A stretch of 64,000 bases of DNA from Actinoplanes lobatus (GCF_014205215.1 NZ_JACHNC010000001.1:10288501-10352500); one strand, 5' to 3'. Shown: positions 17,980-27,622, counted from the first letter of the stretch. A program made the numbers and translations. The notes: a model not told the origin generated them from the sequence alone.

Positions 17980-20124
17980 GTGACTGACACCATTCGCTAC
18001 GACCGCGGTGACGACGGCATCGTCGTGCTCACCCTCGACGACCCGCGCCGCGGCGCCAACACCATGAACGACGCGTACGTCGCCAGCATGGAGGCCACCG
18101 TCTCCCGCCTGGAGGCCGAGCGCGACCAGATCACCGGCGTCATCATCACCTCGGCGAAGAACTCCTGGTTCGCCGGCGGTGACCTGGACCAGCTCGGCTC
18201 CGTACCGGCCGACCAGGGCCAGGACGTCTTCGACCTGTCCACCCGGGTCAAGGGCCAGCTGCGGCGGCTCGAGACGCTCGGCAAGCCGGTCGTCGCCGCC
18301 ATCAACGGCTCCGCGCTCGGCGGTGGACTGGAGCTGGCGCTGTCCTGCCACCGGCGGATCGCGCTGAACAACCCGAAGACCGAGATCGGCCTGCCCGAGG
18401 TCACCCTCGGACTCCTCCCGGCCGGTGGCGGCGTCGTCCGTACCGTCCGGTTGCTCGGTCTTGTCAATGCTCTGACCCAGGTGTTGCTCCAGGGCACCCG
18501 GCACCGGATCGCTGCGGCGCTCAAATTGGGCCTCGTCGACCAGGTCGTGGACACCCCGGACGAGCTGATCGCCGCGGCCCGCGAGTGGATCGCCGCCAAC
18601 CCGGCCGCCGCCCAGCCGTGGGACACCAAGGGCTACAAGATCCCCGGCGGCACCCCGTCCACCCCGGCGCTCGCCTCGATGCTGCCCGCCTTCCCGGCGA
18701 ACCTGCGCAAGCAGCTCAAGGGCGCGTTCTACCCGGCGCCGCGCAACATCCTGTCGGCCGCCGTCGAGGGCGCCCAGGTCGATGTGGACACCGCGTTCGT
18801 CATCGAGACCCGCTACTTCGTCGAGCTGGTCACCGGCCCGGTCGCCAAGAACATGATCAAGGCGTTCTTCTTCGACCTGAACGAGGTCAGCCAGCGCGAC
18901 ATCGGCGAGGTGCCGCCGATCACCAAGGTGGCCGTCCTCGGCGCCGGCATGATGGGCGCCGCCATCGCGTACGTCTGCGCCCGCGCCGGCCTGCCGGTGG
19001 TCCTGCGCGACGTCTCCCTCGACGGCGCCGTCCGCGGCAAGGGCTACGCCGAGAAGATCGTCGCCAAGGACGTCGGCCGCGGCCGGATCAGCGAGGACAA
19101 GGGCCGCGCCCTGCTCGGCCTGATCACCGCCACCGACCAGGTGGCCGACCTGGCCGGCGCCGACCTGGTGATCGAGGCCGTCTTCGAGGACCCGGCCCTC
19201 AAGCACAAGGTCTTCGCCGAGATCGAGGGCATCGTGGCGCCCGACGCGCTGCTCTGCTCCAACACCTCCACGCTGCCGATCACCGCGCTCGCCGACGGCG
19301 TCCAGCGCCAGGCCGACTTCATCGGCCTGCACTTCTTCTCCCCGGTCGACAAGATGCCCCTGGTCGAGGTGATCAAGGGCGAGAAGACCAGCGACCTGAC
19401 CGTACGCCGGGCGCTCGACGTGGTCCGCAGGCTGCGCAAGACGCCGATCGTGGTCAACGACAGCCGCGGCTTCTTCACCAGCCGGGTGATCGGCACCTTC
19501 ACCAACGAGGGCATCGCGATGCTCGCCGAGGGTGTCGCGCCGGCCAGCATCGAGCAGGCCAGCAGCCAGGCCGGTTACCCGGCCCCGGTGCTCCAGCTGA
19601 TGGACGAGCTGACCCTCACCCTGCCCCGCAAGATCCGCAACGAGTACCGGGCCGCCGCCTCGGCCGCCGGCCAGCAGTGGGAGGCGCACCCCGCCGACGA
19701 GGTCATCGACCGGATGATCGACGAGTTCGGGCGGCCCGGCCGCTCCGGCGGGGCCGGCTTCTACGAGTACGCCGACGGCCGGCGCACCGGGCTGTGGGCG
19801 GGCCTGTCCGCCTTCGCCAAGCCCGACGTGACCATCCCGTTCGAGGACCTCAAGGAGCGGATGCTCTTCATCGAGGCGATCGAGACGGTGAAATGCCTTG
19901 ACGAGGGGGTGCTGCTGTCGGTCGCCGAGGCCAACATCGGCTCCATCTTCGGCATCGGCTACCCCGGCTGGACCGGCGGTGTGCTCCAGTACATCAACCA
20001 GTACGAGGGCGGCCTGCCCGGCTTCGTGGCCCGTGCCCGGCAGCTCGCCGAGCGCTACGGCGACCGGTTCACCCCGCCGCCGCTGCTGATCGCCAAGGCG
20101 GACGCGGGCGAGATCTTCGCCTGA
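17980..20124 (+). CDS. fadB: FadB-type enoyl-CoA hydratase/3-hydroxyacyl-CoA dehydrogenase fusion
   Basis: 714 residues, GTG start with GAGGGG upstream. The N-terminal crotonase domain (about 1-190) holds the oxyanion motif in [10 protein letters not shown] and the two glutamates in [12 protein letters not shown] and [19 protein letters not shown]-binding domain starts near 307 with [16 protein letters not shown]; the catalytic His-Glu region is [20 protein letters not shown], and the C-terminal helical dehydrogenase domain is duplicated. It hydrates 2-enoyl-CoA and oxidises the 3-hydroxyacyl-CoA. The partner thiolase is immediately upstream. Confidence 0.95.
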   Translation: MTDTIRYDRGDDGIVVLTLDDPRRGANTMNDAYVASMEATVSRLEAERDQITGVIITSAKNSWFAGGDLDQLGSVPADQGQDVFDLSTRVKGQLRRLETLGKPVVAAINGSALGGGLELALSCHRRIALNNPKTEIGLPEVTLGLLPAGGGVVRTVRLLGLVNALTQVLLQGTRHRIAAALKLGLVDQVVDTPDELIAAAREWIAANPAAAQPWDTKGYKIPGGTPSTPALASMLPAFPANLRKQLKGAFYPAPRNILSAAVEGAQVDVDTAFVIETRYFVELVTGPVAKNMIKAFFFDLNEVSQRDIGEVPPITKVAVLGAGMMGAAIAYVCARAGLPVVLRDVSLDGAVRGKGYAEKIVAKDVGRGRISEDKGRALLGLITATDQVADLAGADLVIEAVFEDPALKHKVFAEIEGIVAPDALLCSNTSTLPITALADGVQRQADFIGLHFFSPVDKMPLVEVIKGEKTSDLTVRRALDVVRRLRKTPIVVNDSRGFFTSRVIGTFTNEGIAMLAEGVAPASIEQASSQAGYPAPVLQLMDELTLTLPRKIRNEYRAAASAAGQQWEAHPADEVIDRMIDEFGRPGRSGGAGFYEYADGRRTGLWAGLSAFAKPDVTIPFEDLKERMLFIEAIETVKCLDEGVLLSVAEANIGSIFGIGYPGWTGGVLQYINQYEGGLPGFVARARQLAERYGDRFTPPPLLIAKADAGEIFA

Positions 20125-20134
20125 GTCTCCTCCG

Positions 20135-20165
20135 GGCCCGCTCCCCTGAGAAAGGGGGGCGGGCC
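20135..20165 (+). terminator. Terminator of the fadAB operon
   Basis: 12-bp stem with one G-T wobble (20135-20146 with 20154-20165) and a 7-nt loop, 10 nt after the fadB stop. Confidence 0.8.
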
Positions 20166-20259
20166 TGGGCGATATCCGTCACTTGACGGCGGCCGGTAGG
20201 ACACCCGGCCGATGCATGATCCATGATCTCCGGACTACCGTCCATGCCGGAGGTTGATC

Positions 20260-20949
20260 ATGAATCAGGACGAGGAGTTACCGGGCGAGCCGTGGACCCC
20301 CGCGGTCGAGGCCCTGCTGCGGCACCTGGCGGACGCCGGGTTCGACGGCGCGCCGCCGGTCGAGGAGCAGACCCTCCGGGGCGTACGCACCGGAACCGTG
20401 CTCCCCTGGCCCGAATGGACCCGCCAGGACGACACCCTCTGGCAGGTCGCCCAGTGGCTGCGCGAATACCACGAGGCCGTCGCCGACTTCGTCCCGCCCG
20501 ACGACGCGATCTGGCGCAAGGGCGGCGCCTGGGAACCCGGGCTCGTCATCGGCCACAACGACGTGGCGCCCTACAACGCCACCCGGGCCGGGCAGCGCCT
20601 CACCGGCTTCGTCGGCTGGGACTTCGCCGGCCCTGTCACCCGCGCCGCCGACCTCGCCTTCACCGCCTTCGCCTGGGTGCCGCTCAACGCCCGCGACGTC
20701 GGCTTCGCCGAGGGCTGGACCGCCTTCGCCGACCGGCCCCGCCGGCTGCGCATGCTGCTCGACGCCTACCGCTGGCAGGGCACCGCCGCCGACATGATCC
20801 GCGAGGTCCGCGACCGCATCAGCGCCGCCATCCACGACATCCGCCGCCTCGCCACCGCCGGCGACCACGACTGCCGCGAACTCGTCCACTCCGGATTCGA
20901 CGCCCGCCTCGCCATGGCCGTGAAGGAGCTGGCCACCTTCCCGGGGTGA
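20260..20949 (+). CDS. Aminoglycoside-phosphotransferase-like protein, shortened N-lobe
   Basis: 229 residues from the ATG at 20260, with GGAGG 6 nt upstream. The catalytic loop VIGHNDVAPYNATRAG (Asp acts as base, Asn binds metal) and the metal-binding FVGWDFAGPVTRAADLAF, equivalent to DFG, are intact. The N-lobe is reduced to about 95 residues, and I see neither a glycine-rich loop nor a convincing ATP-anchoring Lys-Glu pair. It resembles the small APH-fold proteins common in actinobacteria, which may phosphorylate small molecules or be inactive. A resistance role is not supported by anything else here. 65 bp upstream of the PIG-L gene. Confidence 0.82.
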   Translation: MNQDEELPGEPWTPAVEALLRHLADAGFDGAPPVEEQTLRGVRTGTVLPWPEWTRQDDTLWQVAQWLREYHEAVADFVPPDDAIWRKGGAWEPGLVIGHNDVAPYNATRAGQRLTGFVGWDFAGPVTRAADLAFTAFAWVPLNARDVGFAEGWTAFADRPRRLRMLLDAYRWQGTAADMIREVRDRISAAIHDIRRLATAGDHDCRELVHSGFDARLAMAVKELATFPG

Positions 20950-21014
20950 CCCTGGGGTAACCCGGACAAGTGACCCGTGAGCATCCGGCGAGCACACGGC
21001 CCCAGCATGAGACC

Positions 21015-21794
21015 ATGCTCACCGAACTCGGCACCATCCTGGGCGTCTGGGCGCACCCCGACGACGAGGCCTACCTGTCCGGCGGCCTGATGGCCCTGGC
21101 CCGCGACGCCGGCTCCCGGGTGGTCTGCGTCACCGCCACCCGCGGCGAACGCGGCACCCCCGACCCGCACACCTGGCCACCACACCGCCTGGCCGAGCGC
21201 CGCACCACCGAACTCGACGCCTGCCTGCGCCTGCTCGGCGTCGAGGAACACCACTGGCTCGGCTACCCCGACGGCCGGTGCGCCGAAATCCCGCCATCCG
21301 CGGCCGTCGACCGGCTCAGCACCCTGATCGCCGAGATCCGCCCGGACACCGTCGTCAGCTTCGGCCCCGACGGCAACACCGGCCACCCCGACCACCAGGC
21401 CGTCGCCCGCTGGACCGCCACCGCCGTCGACCACGCGGCCCCCGCACACACCCGCCTGCTCCAGACCGCGGTATCCGCCACCTGGGCCGACCGGTGGCGC
21501 ACGGTCAACGACCGCTTCCGGATCTTCCTCCCCGGCTACCCCAAAACCCGGCCGGAACAGGCTTTGACCCTGCACCTCACCCTCGACGAACCCACTGTGG
21601 ACCGCAAACTGCGCGCCCTGGCCGCCCAGACCACCCAGACCTCGGCCCTCATCGCCGAGATGGGCCCAGCCGCCTACGCCGCATGGATCGCCGAGGAGGC
21701 CTTCACCGAGGCGGCGCCCCTCCCCCACCATCCCTGCCCCCGCTGCTGGTGGAACCCCGACGAGGCCCGCTGGAGGTGCGCCACTCCCTCGTGA
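21015..21794 (+). CDS. PIG-L family zinc deacetylase
   Basis: 259 residues from the ATG at 21015; an upstream GTG (20970) adds 15 residues, and neither start has a strong ribosome site. The zinc motif AHPDDEAYLSGG near the N-terminus and the later NTGHPDHQAV supply the His-Asp-Asp/His ligands. TATRGERG and HRLAERRTTELDACLRLLGV are typical of the MshB/GlcNAc-PI deacetylase fold. It probably removes an acetyl from an N-acetylated sugar or similar. It ends in a Cys/Trp-containing tail (HPCPRCWW) not usual for the family. Confidence 0.88.
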   Translation: MLTELGTILGVWAHPDDEAYLSGGLMALARDAGSRVVCVTATRGERGTPDPHTWPPHRLAERRTTELDACLRLLGVEEHHWLGYPDGRCAEIPPSAAVDRLSTLIAEIRPDTVVSFGPDGNTGHPDHQAVARWTATAVDHAAPAHTRLLQTAVSATWADRWRTVNDRFRIFLPGYPKTRPEQALTLHLTLDEPTVDRKLRALAAQTTQTSALIAEMGPAAYAAWIAEEAFTEAAPLPHHPCPRCWWNPDEARWRCATPS

Positions 21795-22419
21795 AAACCC
21801 GCATCGGTACGACCAACCCCGTCCCCAACCGCATCCACCCCGTCCCCCAGCTGTCCGCCACCTGATCCCCGGTCCATCAGGCGAGGCCCGCACCGGCCCG
21901 ATCCGCGACTCACCCTCCGGGCCCTACCCCACCCACAGCATCCGGCCCGCCCCACAACCAGCCCGGCCCGCCACCCCACCTTCACGGCGCCCAACCCCCA
22001 CGCCCAACCCCCGCGCCCCGCCACCGACACAGCCCCGGCCAGCCCTCGGTGCCCAACCAGCCGCGTTCCGCACCGCCCACCAACCACCCACACCCTCACC
22101 ACCAAGCCCCACGCCACCACCACCCAGCCACACCCACACCACCCATCGCCCAGCCGCGCCTACACCACCCATCGCCCAGCCGCGCCTACACCACTCGTCA
22201 AGCCGGCACCCGACCCAGCCGAACCCCAGCCACTCACCACCGCGGCACCCGACCGGCCAGGACCGATTGCGATCAGGTGAATCACGCATGCATCCTGCTG
22301 CCGGCAACCTGGCGAGAATCGTGTCGACAATTTCCGAACGGATCGCATCTCCCAAATTGGCATGATCGACTTCTTGTACGGCCTTACACTTTTCCTTCTG
22401 GGCGCAGGACAATTTATGC
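21795..22419 (+). other. Long non-coding stretch, strongly C-rich on the plus strand
   Basis: No convincing gene. From about 21,850 to 22,250 the plus strand is almost devoid of T and G-poor (long runs of C and A), giving marked strand asymmetry just downstream of the PIG-L gene. It includes a perfect 26-bp tandem repeat at 22136-22161 and 22162-22187. The last 150 bp is much less GC-rich and contains A/T-rich words, so it is a likely promoter region for the gene at 22420. Confidence 0.6.
22136..22187 (+). repeat. 26-bp tandem repeat, two exact copies
   Basis: The unit begins ACACCACCCATCGCCC and ends AGCCGCGCCT. Two identical copies abut, followed by a partial third (ACACCACT). Confidence 0.85.
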
Positions 22420-23619
22420 ATGGCCCAGATCCAGTTGTTCACTGCGAGTGAGCTTGCCACAATGCGCGATCGACGCGCACGTCGCAATTACTCTCCGGCG
22501 GCTGAGGAATTCCGCCGCGAGCATGAGCGTCATCGCGCATGGGGTCTAGGCCAGCGTCACGCACAGCGCTTGCGCCGCGCCCGCACGCAGGCAATTCCGT
22601 GGCCCCACACCCCCGCCGACCCCGTGCCCGAGGCCCACACCGACACCGTGCCCGACACCGAGGCCCAGACCCAGGCCCAGGCCGCGCCCGACACCGAGGC
22701 CCACACCGCCACCGCGCCCGACACCGAGGCCCAGACCCAGGCCCAGGCCGCGCCCGACACCGAGGCCCACACCGCCACCGCGCCCGGCACCGAGGCCCAC
22801 GCGGACACCCGCGCTCAAACCCTTCCCGACACCTCCGCCGATGCCGAGGCCCACGCTGGCGTCTGCACTCAAACCCTTCCTACAGCCCGGGCCCTTGCCG
22901 GGGCCAAGAGCCGTGACCAGCGCGAAGGTGACATCCACGCCGATCAGGCCGCTGGATCGCCCCACATTTGCGTTCGAGCCCGTCACTTCGAAGCGTCGGC
23001 GTGGCGCCCAACCAGCTCACCGACGGTCGCCGGCCGGGCCACGACGCCCGGTCGACGAGCGGTCATGGGATCCCAGCTCTCGACAGCCGAAGGTAGAACT
23101 CAAACCCTCATCGGCGTGGAGCCTCTGGGACTCGGCCGACCCGGCGCCACTCCAGGACAGAGACCCGAGCAGGGCCGTTCAGCGACGGTACCCACCAGTG
23201 AAGACAGGGCCGCTGCTGGGCTAGCGGGTCTACCTTCACCCGTCAGCTGTTCTGCCATGCGGGCCACTCGCGAACGAGACTCCATCGCACGCCCGCTACG
23301 ACGACCAGCCGGTGGCCGGCCAAGCCCACTGATCAGCCCAGCGCACCAAAGGCGGGTCATAGGCCGGCCAGTCCTACGCAGCCGCTTCCTAAACCATCCC
23401 AACCCTTTTATTCAGGTACAAACAAACTCACACGACTGGAGATCGAATCTATCCGGAAGCCCGCCCTGCATTTCGGTGGGCGCGACCACCCACAGGAATT
23501 TTCGCCTCGTGGTTTGCGACGGAAACCGAGCATCCCGCTTCACGCTTGATTCCTCGCCTGCCGCACTTTTTCTGGCAGGTCATCCGGAATGGCGTCGCGC
23601 CTCAATGACGGCACCATGA
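22420..23619 (+). CDS. Unrecognised protein with a repeat region; C-terminal part doubtful
   Basis: 399 codons from the ATG at 22420 (AGGAC about 9 nt upstream). The first 55 residues look genuine: ELATMRDRRARRNYSPAAEE then FRREHERHRAWGLGQRHAQR, a charged helical segment. Residues 78-121 are two exact 22-residue repeats (PDTEAQTQAQAAPDTEAHTA and TA), with degenerate extensions to about 150. The remaining 250 residues have no recognisable domain, and their codons lack the strong G/C third-position bias of neighbouring genes, so this part may be translated by accident or not at all. Base use unlike the surroundings could mean acquired or decayed DNA. Confidence 0.45.
   Translation: MAQIQLFTASELATMRDRRARRNYSPAAEEFRREHERHRAWGLGQRHAQRLRRARTQAIPWPHTPADPVPEAHTDTVPDTEAQTQAQAAPDTEAHTATAPDTEAQTQAQAAPDTEAHTATAPGTEAHADTRAQTLPDTSADAEAHAGVCTQTLPTARALAGAKSRDQREGDIHADQAAGSPHICVRARHFEASAWRPTSSPTVAGRATTPGRRAVMGSQLSTAEGRTQTLIGVEPLGLGRPGATPGQRPEQGRSATVPTSEDRAAAGLAGLPSPVSCSAMRATRERDSIARPLRRPAGGRPSPLISPAHQRRVIGRPVLRSRFLNHPNPFIQVQTNSHDWRSNLSGSPPCISVGATTHRNFRLVVCDGNRASRFTLDSSPAALFLAGHPEWRRASMTAP
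22651..22782 (+). repeat. 66-bp tandem repeat inside the coding frame
   Basis: Two copies of a 66-bp unit (22651-22716, 22717-22782), each itself made of two related halves beginning CCCGACACCGAGGCCCA. The unit length is a multiple of three, so changes in copy number keep the frame. Confidence 0.85.
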
Positions 23620-24349
23620 AGCGGGGCGCTCGAATCCGACACGCAATGCGCGGGAACGGTTTGGGCGTGTCCGTTTTCCGGTGGCTGTGCGCTGAGGCCG
23701 AGATTGTCCGGCTGGTCCTGGCTGCTATCTCAACGGCGCCGAGACGGCGCTCGAAGCAGTACCCGGGCGCGGACGAAGTTGACCGGGCAACCCAACCCGG
23801 CGCGCGGCACGCGGACGGGGAAGCGCGGGGTGGGCAACCCGGCCCGGCACGCGGCAACCGCCCGGGCAGCACGCGGACGGGGAAGCGCAGGCGGACAGTC
23901 CGGCCCGGCACGCGGACGGGGAAGCGCGGGTCGGCAGTCCGGCCCGGCACGCGGCAAACGCCCGAGCGGCACGCGGACGGGGAAGTGCGGGTGGGCAACC
24001 CAGCCCGGCACGCGGCAAACGCCCGAACGGCACGCGGGCGGGGAAGCACGGGTCGGCAGTCCGGCCCGGCACGCGGGCGGGGAAGCGCGGGTCGGCAGTC
24101 CGGCCCGGCGCGCGGCAAACGCCTGAGCGGCGGCCGGGTGTGGAAGAGGGTGGGCGGGTAACCCAGCTCGGAGCACAACGAGCGGCTGAGGGGGTCGTGG
24201 GTGTAGGTGAGGGTGAGTTGGGGCCCGGCCCGGCGTGCGGCGAACGACTGAAGGGGTTGTGGGTGTTGGTGAGGGTGAGTGGGCAGCTCAGCCCGGCGGG
24301 GGCGGCACGGGCTTGAGTGGGGACTGGGTCGCGGGAGATGGCGGAGCGG
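23620..24349. other. Repeat-rich intergenic region downstream of the ABC exporter
   Basis: No gene supported. It holds the 39/61-bp array (23799-24130), a looser pair of about 70-bp repeats rich in GTGAGGGTGAG (about 24,170-24,290), and near the ABC stop codon a box at 24291-24312 (minus strand GCCCGTGCCGCCCCCGCCGG) that recurs at 55946-55967 and, in reverse, at 56863-56880. The first 170 bp is less GC-rich. Confidence 0.6.
23799..24130 (-). repeat. Compound tandem repeat array
   Basis: Six to seven imperfect units. The core is 39 bp (begins GGCACGCGGACGGGGAAGCG, ends GGCAGTCCGGCCC). In several units a 22-bp insert (CGGCAAACGCCCGAGCGGCA plus 2 bp) makes a 61-bp version. It lies 3' of the ABC exporter gene. 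Confidence 0.8.
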
Positions 24350-26110
24350 TCATAGGAAGGGGGACGGCGTCACTCGTACGATCGATGGGGTTTGATCTGC
24401 CAGGGAGCGGTAGTAAGGGTCGGAGCGCTGCAACTCGCTGTGTGTGCCTGTGGCTGTCACCACGCCCGCGTCGATGACCAGGATCTGGTCGGCGGAGCGG
24501 ATGGTGGTGGAGCGGTGGGCGATCACCATGAGTGAGCAGACCGCGGAGACCTCGCGGAGGGTGGCCGTCAAGGCCCGTTCGCTGTCGGGGTCCAGGTGGG
24601 CGGTGGGCTCGTCCAGCAGGATCAGCTCGGGGCGGGCCAGCAGGCAGCGGGCGATCGCGACGCGCTGGCGCTGGCCTCCGGAGAGGCGGCGGCCCCGTTC
24701 TCCTACCGGGGTGTCCAGGCCCAGCGGGAGGGCGGAAACGACCGGGAGCAGGCCGGTCATCGCCAGGACGCGGCTCAGTTCGTGGTCGTCGGGCCGGGTG
24801 GCGCCGTAGAGGAGGTTCTCGCGGAGGGTTCCGGCCAGCAGGGGGCAGTCCTGTTCGACCAGGCCCACCGTGGCGCGGTGGTGGGCGTAGCGGGTCCAGC
24901 GGGCGTCGCGGCCGTTCAGCAGGACGGTGCCGCGGTCCGGGTCGTAGAAGCGTTCGGCCAGGGCGAAGATCGTCGACTTGCCGGCGCCGGACGGGCCGAC
25001 CAGGGCCGTCTGGCCGCGGGACGGGACGGTGAAGCCGATGCCGCGCAGCACCGGGCGGCCGGGCTCGTAGCCGAACCAGACGTCGCGGAACTCCAGGACC
25101 GGCGACGGACGGCGGGTGGCGCCGCGGACCCGGGCCACCGCGATCGGGCGGTCGCCCTCGACCGGCAGGGACAGCACCTCGTTGATCCGGTGCAGCGCGC
25201 CGGAGCCCTGCTGGACGGCGCTCACCGCCTGGAAGATCTCGTAGATGGGGGCCGCCAGGTAGGTCATCGCCAGGGTGAAGCCGACCAGTTCGCCCAGGGT
25301 GATCGCGCCGGACGACACCCGGGACGCGCCGACCAGCAGGACCGCCAGGAACGCGCCGCTGACCGCCAGGTCGTTGGCCGGGCCGCTGAGGGCGACCATG
25401 CCGGCCATCCGCAGATTCGCCAGGTAGGCGTGCCGCGCCGACGAGTCCAGGCGGTCGGCTTCGGCCCGTTCCGCCCGGCAGGCCCGCACCACCCGGATGC
25501 CGCCGAGGACGCGTTCCAGATCGGACAGCAGCATCCCCTCCGCTGACTGGGCGGTACGCGACGCGATCCGCACCCGGCGCACCACCGCCAGCAGCGCCCC
25601 GAACGAGCCGCCGAACAGCACCACGACGGCGGCCAGCAGCCACGGGTCCAGCCACGCGAGCACGCCGACCGCCGCGATCAGGCCGATCAGCCCGGCCACG
25701 CCGGTGCCGAGGCTCTGCGCGATCAGCGTCTTCACGGCGGCCGTGTCGCCGCAGGCGCGGGCGATCAGATCCCCGGTACGTCCACGCTCCAGCACCGACA
25801 GCCGCACCCGCAGCAGGTGGCCGGTCACGTCCCGGCGCAGGTCACGGGTCATCGTCTCGCCGGTGTGCGCCTGGACGTACCGGGCCAGGGCCAGGGCGCT
25901 GGCCTGCGCCGCGAACAGGGCGGCCAGTGCGCCGATCACCGGCCAGGGCAGCCGGCCGGCCGCGGCGCCGTCGACCGCGAGCCGGGCCAGCAGCGGCTGG
26001 GTGAGCGCCAGCAGGGTTCCGAAGAGACTGAGTGCGGCCGCTCCCAGGATGCGCCCGCGATAGCCGCGGGCCAGCCGGTGCAGGTCCCGCCACCGGGCCA
26101 GGTCAGCCAT
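24350..26110 (-). CDS. ABC exporter, fused membrane and ATPase domains
   Basis: 586 residues from the ATG at 26110; the frame continues 390 bp further upstream but those residues have no membrane character. Six membrane segments span about 15-290 (for example ILGAAALSLFGTLLAL, VIGALAALFAAQASALALA, LIGLIAAVGVLAWL). The ATPase domain has Walker A LVGPSGAGKST, Q-loop GLVEQDCPLLAGT, signature RLSGGQRQRVAIARC, Walker B ELILLDEPTAHLD and H-loop VIAHRSTTI, so it is intact. A half-transporter of the lipid/drug exporter class that works as a dimer; the substrate is unknown and there is no neighbouring partner gene. Divergent from the MatB-like gene. Confidence 0.93.
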   Translation of the reverse strand: MADLARWRDLHRLARGYRGRILGAAALSLFGTLLALTQPLLARLAVDGAAAGRLPWPVIGALAALFAAQASALALARYVQAHTGETMTRDLRRDVTGHLLRVRLSVLERGRTGDLIARACGDTAAVKTLIAQSLGTGVAGLIGLIAAVGVLAWLDPWLLAAVVVLFGGSFGALLAVVRRVRIASRTAQSAEGMLLSDLERVLGGIRVVRACRAERAEADRLDSSARHAYLANLRMAGMVALSGPANDLAVSGAFLAVLLVGASRVSSGAITLGELVGFTLAMTYLAAPIYEIFQAVSAVQQGSGALHRINEVLSLPVEGDRPIAVARVRGATRRPSPVLEFRDVWFGYEPGRPVLRGIGFTVPSRGQTALVGPSGAGKSTIFALAERFYDPDRGTVLLNGRDARWTRYAHHRATVGLVEQDCPLLAGTLRENLLYGATRPDDHELSRVLAMTGLLPVVSALPLGLDTPVGERGRRLSGGQRQRVAIARCLLARPELILLDEPTAHLDPDSERALTATLREVSAVCSLMVIAHRSTTIRSADQILVIDAGVVTATGTHSELQRSDPYYRSLADQTPSIVRVTPSPFL

Positions 26111-26248
26111 CCCACCGCCCCTCTCACCAGGGGATTTGGACACCAGTAGATTTAGACCGTAGGCAGACGTTTCGGACAGCGACAACGCCGGTGCCCGGAT
26201 CCCAGGCGCGGCAAGGGGCGAGCCGTCGCACTTTCGTAGGATCCGGTC

Positions 26249-27586
26249 ATGCCGTTGCTCACCGCACTGCACGAAGCCGCCGACCTGGAAGCGGCGGTGA
26301 CCGCGCCGGACGGGTCGCTGTCCCGTCACGAGTTGCTGGACCGGGCCGGGCGGGTGGCCGCCGAGATCGCCGGGGCGCCGATCGTGGCGGTGGATGCGAC
26401 GCCGAGCCTGTCGACGATCGTGGCGGTGACCGGGGCGCTGCTGGCGGGGGTGCCGATCGTGCCGATCCCACCGGACGCGGGTGTTCTGGAGCGGCGGCAC
26501 ATCCTGGAGGATTCGCGAGCAGCGCTCATTTTGCCCGATTTTATCCCTCTAAATCCGGGCAAGTCGGAGGTCTCCGCGGCGCTCGTCCTCTACACCAGCG
26601 GCACCACCGGCGCCCCCAAGGGCGTCGTGATCTCCGAAGAGGCCATCGCCGCCGACCTGGACGCCCTGGCCGCCGCCTGGCAGTGGACCCCCGACGACAC
26701 CCTGGTCCACGGCCTGCCCCTCTACCACGTCCACGGACTGGTCCTGGGCATCCTGGGACCCCTGCGCCTGGGATGCCGCCTGATCCACACCGGCCGCCCC
26801 ACCCCGGCCAACTACGCGGCCGCCGCCGGAACCATGTACTTCGGCGTACCCACCGTCTGGTCCCGGATCGCCGCCGACCCCACCGCCGCGAAGGCGCTGG
26901 AACCCGCCCGCCTGCTGGTCTCCGGCAGCGCCCCGCTCCCGCCCTCGGTCTTCGACGGTCTCGCCACGCTGACCGGGCAGTCCCCGGTCGAGCGGTACGG
27001 CATGACCGAAACCCTGATCACGGTGAGCACCCGCGCCGACGGCGAACGCCGCCCCGGCCAGGTGGGCACTCCCCTGCCCGGGATCGCGACCCGGCTGGCC
27101 GACGAGTCCGGCGCACCGCTGCCCGCCGACGGCGAGACCATCGGCCACCTCCAGGTGACCGGGCCCACCCTGCTCGACGGCTATCTGCGCGACGGCGGCG
27201 TACGGGCCCCCGACCTGGTCGACGGCTGGTACCCGACCGGCGACGTGGCGACGATCGCCCCCGACGGCTGGCACCGCATCGTCGGCCGCGCCTCCACCGA
27301 CCTGATCAAGACCGGCGGCTACCGGGTCGGCGCCGGCGAGGTGGAGGACGCCCTGCTGCTGCACCCGGCGGTACGGGAGGCCGCGGTGATCGGCACCCCG
27401 CACGCCGACCTGGGGGAGCAGATCACCGCGTACGTGGTCGGCGATCCGGTCACCGAGCAGGAACTGATCGCCTTCGTCGCCGAACGCCTGGCCGCCCACA
27501 AACGGCCCCGCCGGGTACGCCACGTCGCAGAACTGCCCCGCAACGCCATGGGCAAGGTGCAAAAAGGTTTGCTCTCCTCGGATTGA
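26249..27586 (+). CDS. matB: Malonyl-CoA synthetase (MatB-like acyl-CoA ligase)
   Basis: 445 residues, shorter than typical acyl-CoA ligases and typical of actinobacterial MatB. P-loop LVLYTSGTTGAPKGVVIS, then LVHGLPLYHVHGLVLGILGP, MYFGVPTVWSRIA, LLVSGSAPLP, VERYGMTETLITVSTRADGE, the hinge WYPTGDVATI, VGRASTDLIKTGGYRVGAGE, and the catalytic Lys in RNAMGKVQKGLLSSD. The LPLYHVHGLVLGILGPLR block and the ERYGMTETL block are as I recall for Streptomyces MatB. It activates malonate (or methylmalonate) to the CoA ester, for fatty acid or polyketide use or malonate detoxification. No matA/matC neighbours are visible, so substrate preference remains inferred. Confidence 0.78.
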   Translation: MPLLTALHEAADLEAAVTAPDGSLSRHELLDRAGRVAAEIAGAPIVAVDATPSLSTIVAVTGALLAGVPIVPIPPDAGVLERRHILEDSRAALILPDFIPLNPGKSEVSAALVLYTSGTTGAPKGVVISEEAIAADLDALAAAWQWTPDDTLVHGLPLYHVHGLVLGILGPLRLGCRLIHTGRPTPANYAAAAGTMYFGVPTVWSRIAADPTAAKALEPARLLVSGSAPLPPSVFDGLATLTGQSPVERYGMTETLITVSTRADGERRPGQVGTPLPGIATRLADESGAPLPADGETIGHLQVTGPTLLDGYLRDGGVRAPDLVDGWYPTGDVATIAPDGWHRIVGRASTDLIKTGGYRVGAGEVEDALLLHPAVREAAVIGTPHADLGEQITAYVVGDPVTEQELIAFVAERLAAHKRPRRVRHVAELPRNAMGKVQKGLLSSD

Positions 27587-27622
27587 CTCAACCGGCGGCC
27601 CACCGTTGCCGATCGAGCCGCC

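Noticed and set aside
20260-20949. Aminoglycoside resistance phosphotransferase
   Set aside because: Only the catalytic and DFG-like motifs match; the N-lobe is short and lacks a clear nucleotide-binding Lys. No resistance context supports the specific call.
22049-22549. Pro/His-rich protein of about 166 residues
   Set aside because: It is translated from the C-rich tandem repeat region; no ribosome site, no codon bias, and it overlaps the better-supported start at 22420.
23799-24130. CRISPR array
   Set aside because: Units are 39 or 61 bp with no constant short repeat separated by unique spacers; the whole unit is repeated and no cas gene is nearby.
24350-26500. ABC exporter with 130 extra N-terminal residues
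   Set aside because: The extension is polar, crosses the divergent promoter region and lacks a ribosome site; the ATG at 26110 directly precedes the first membrane-domain helix.
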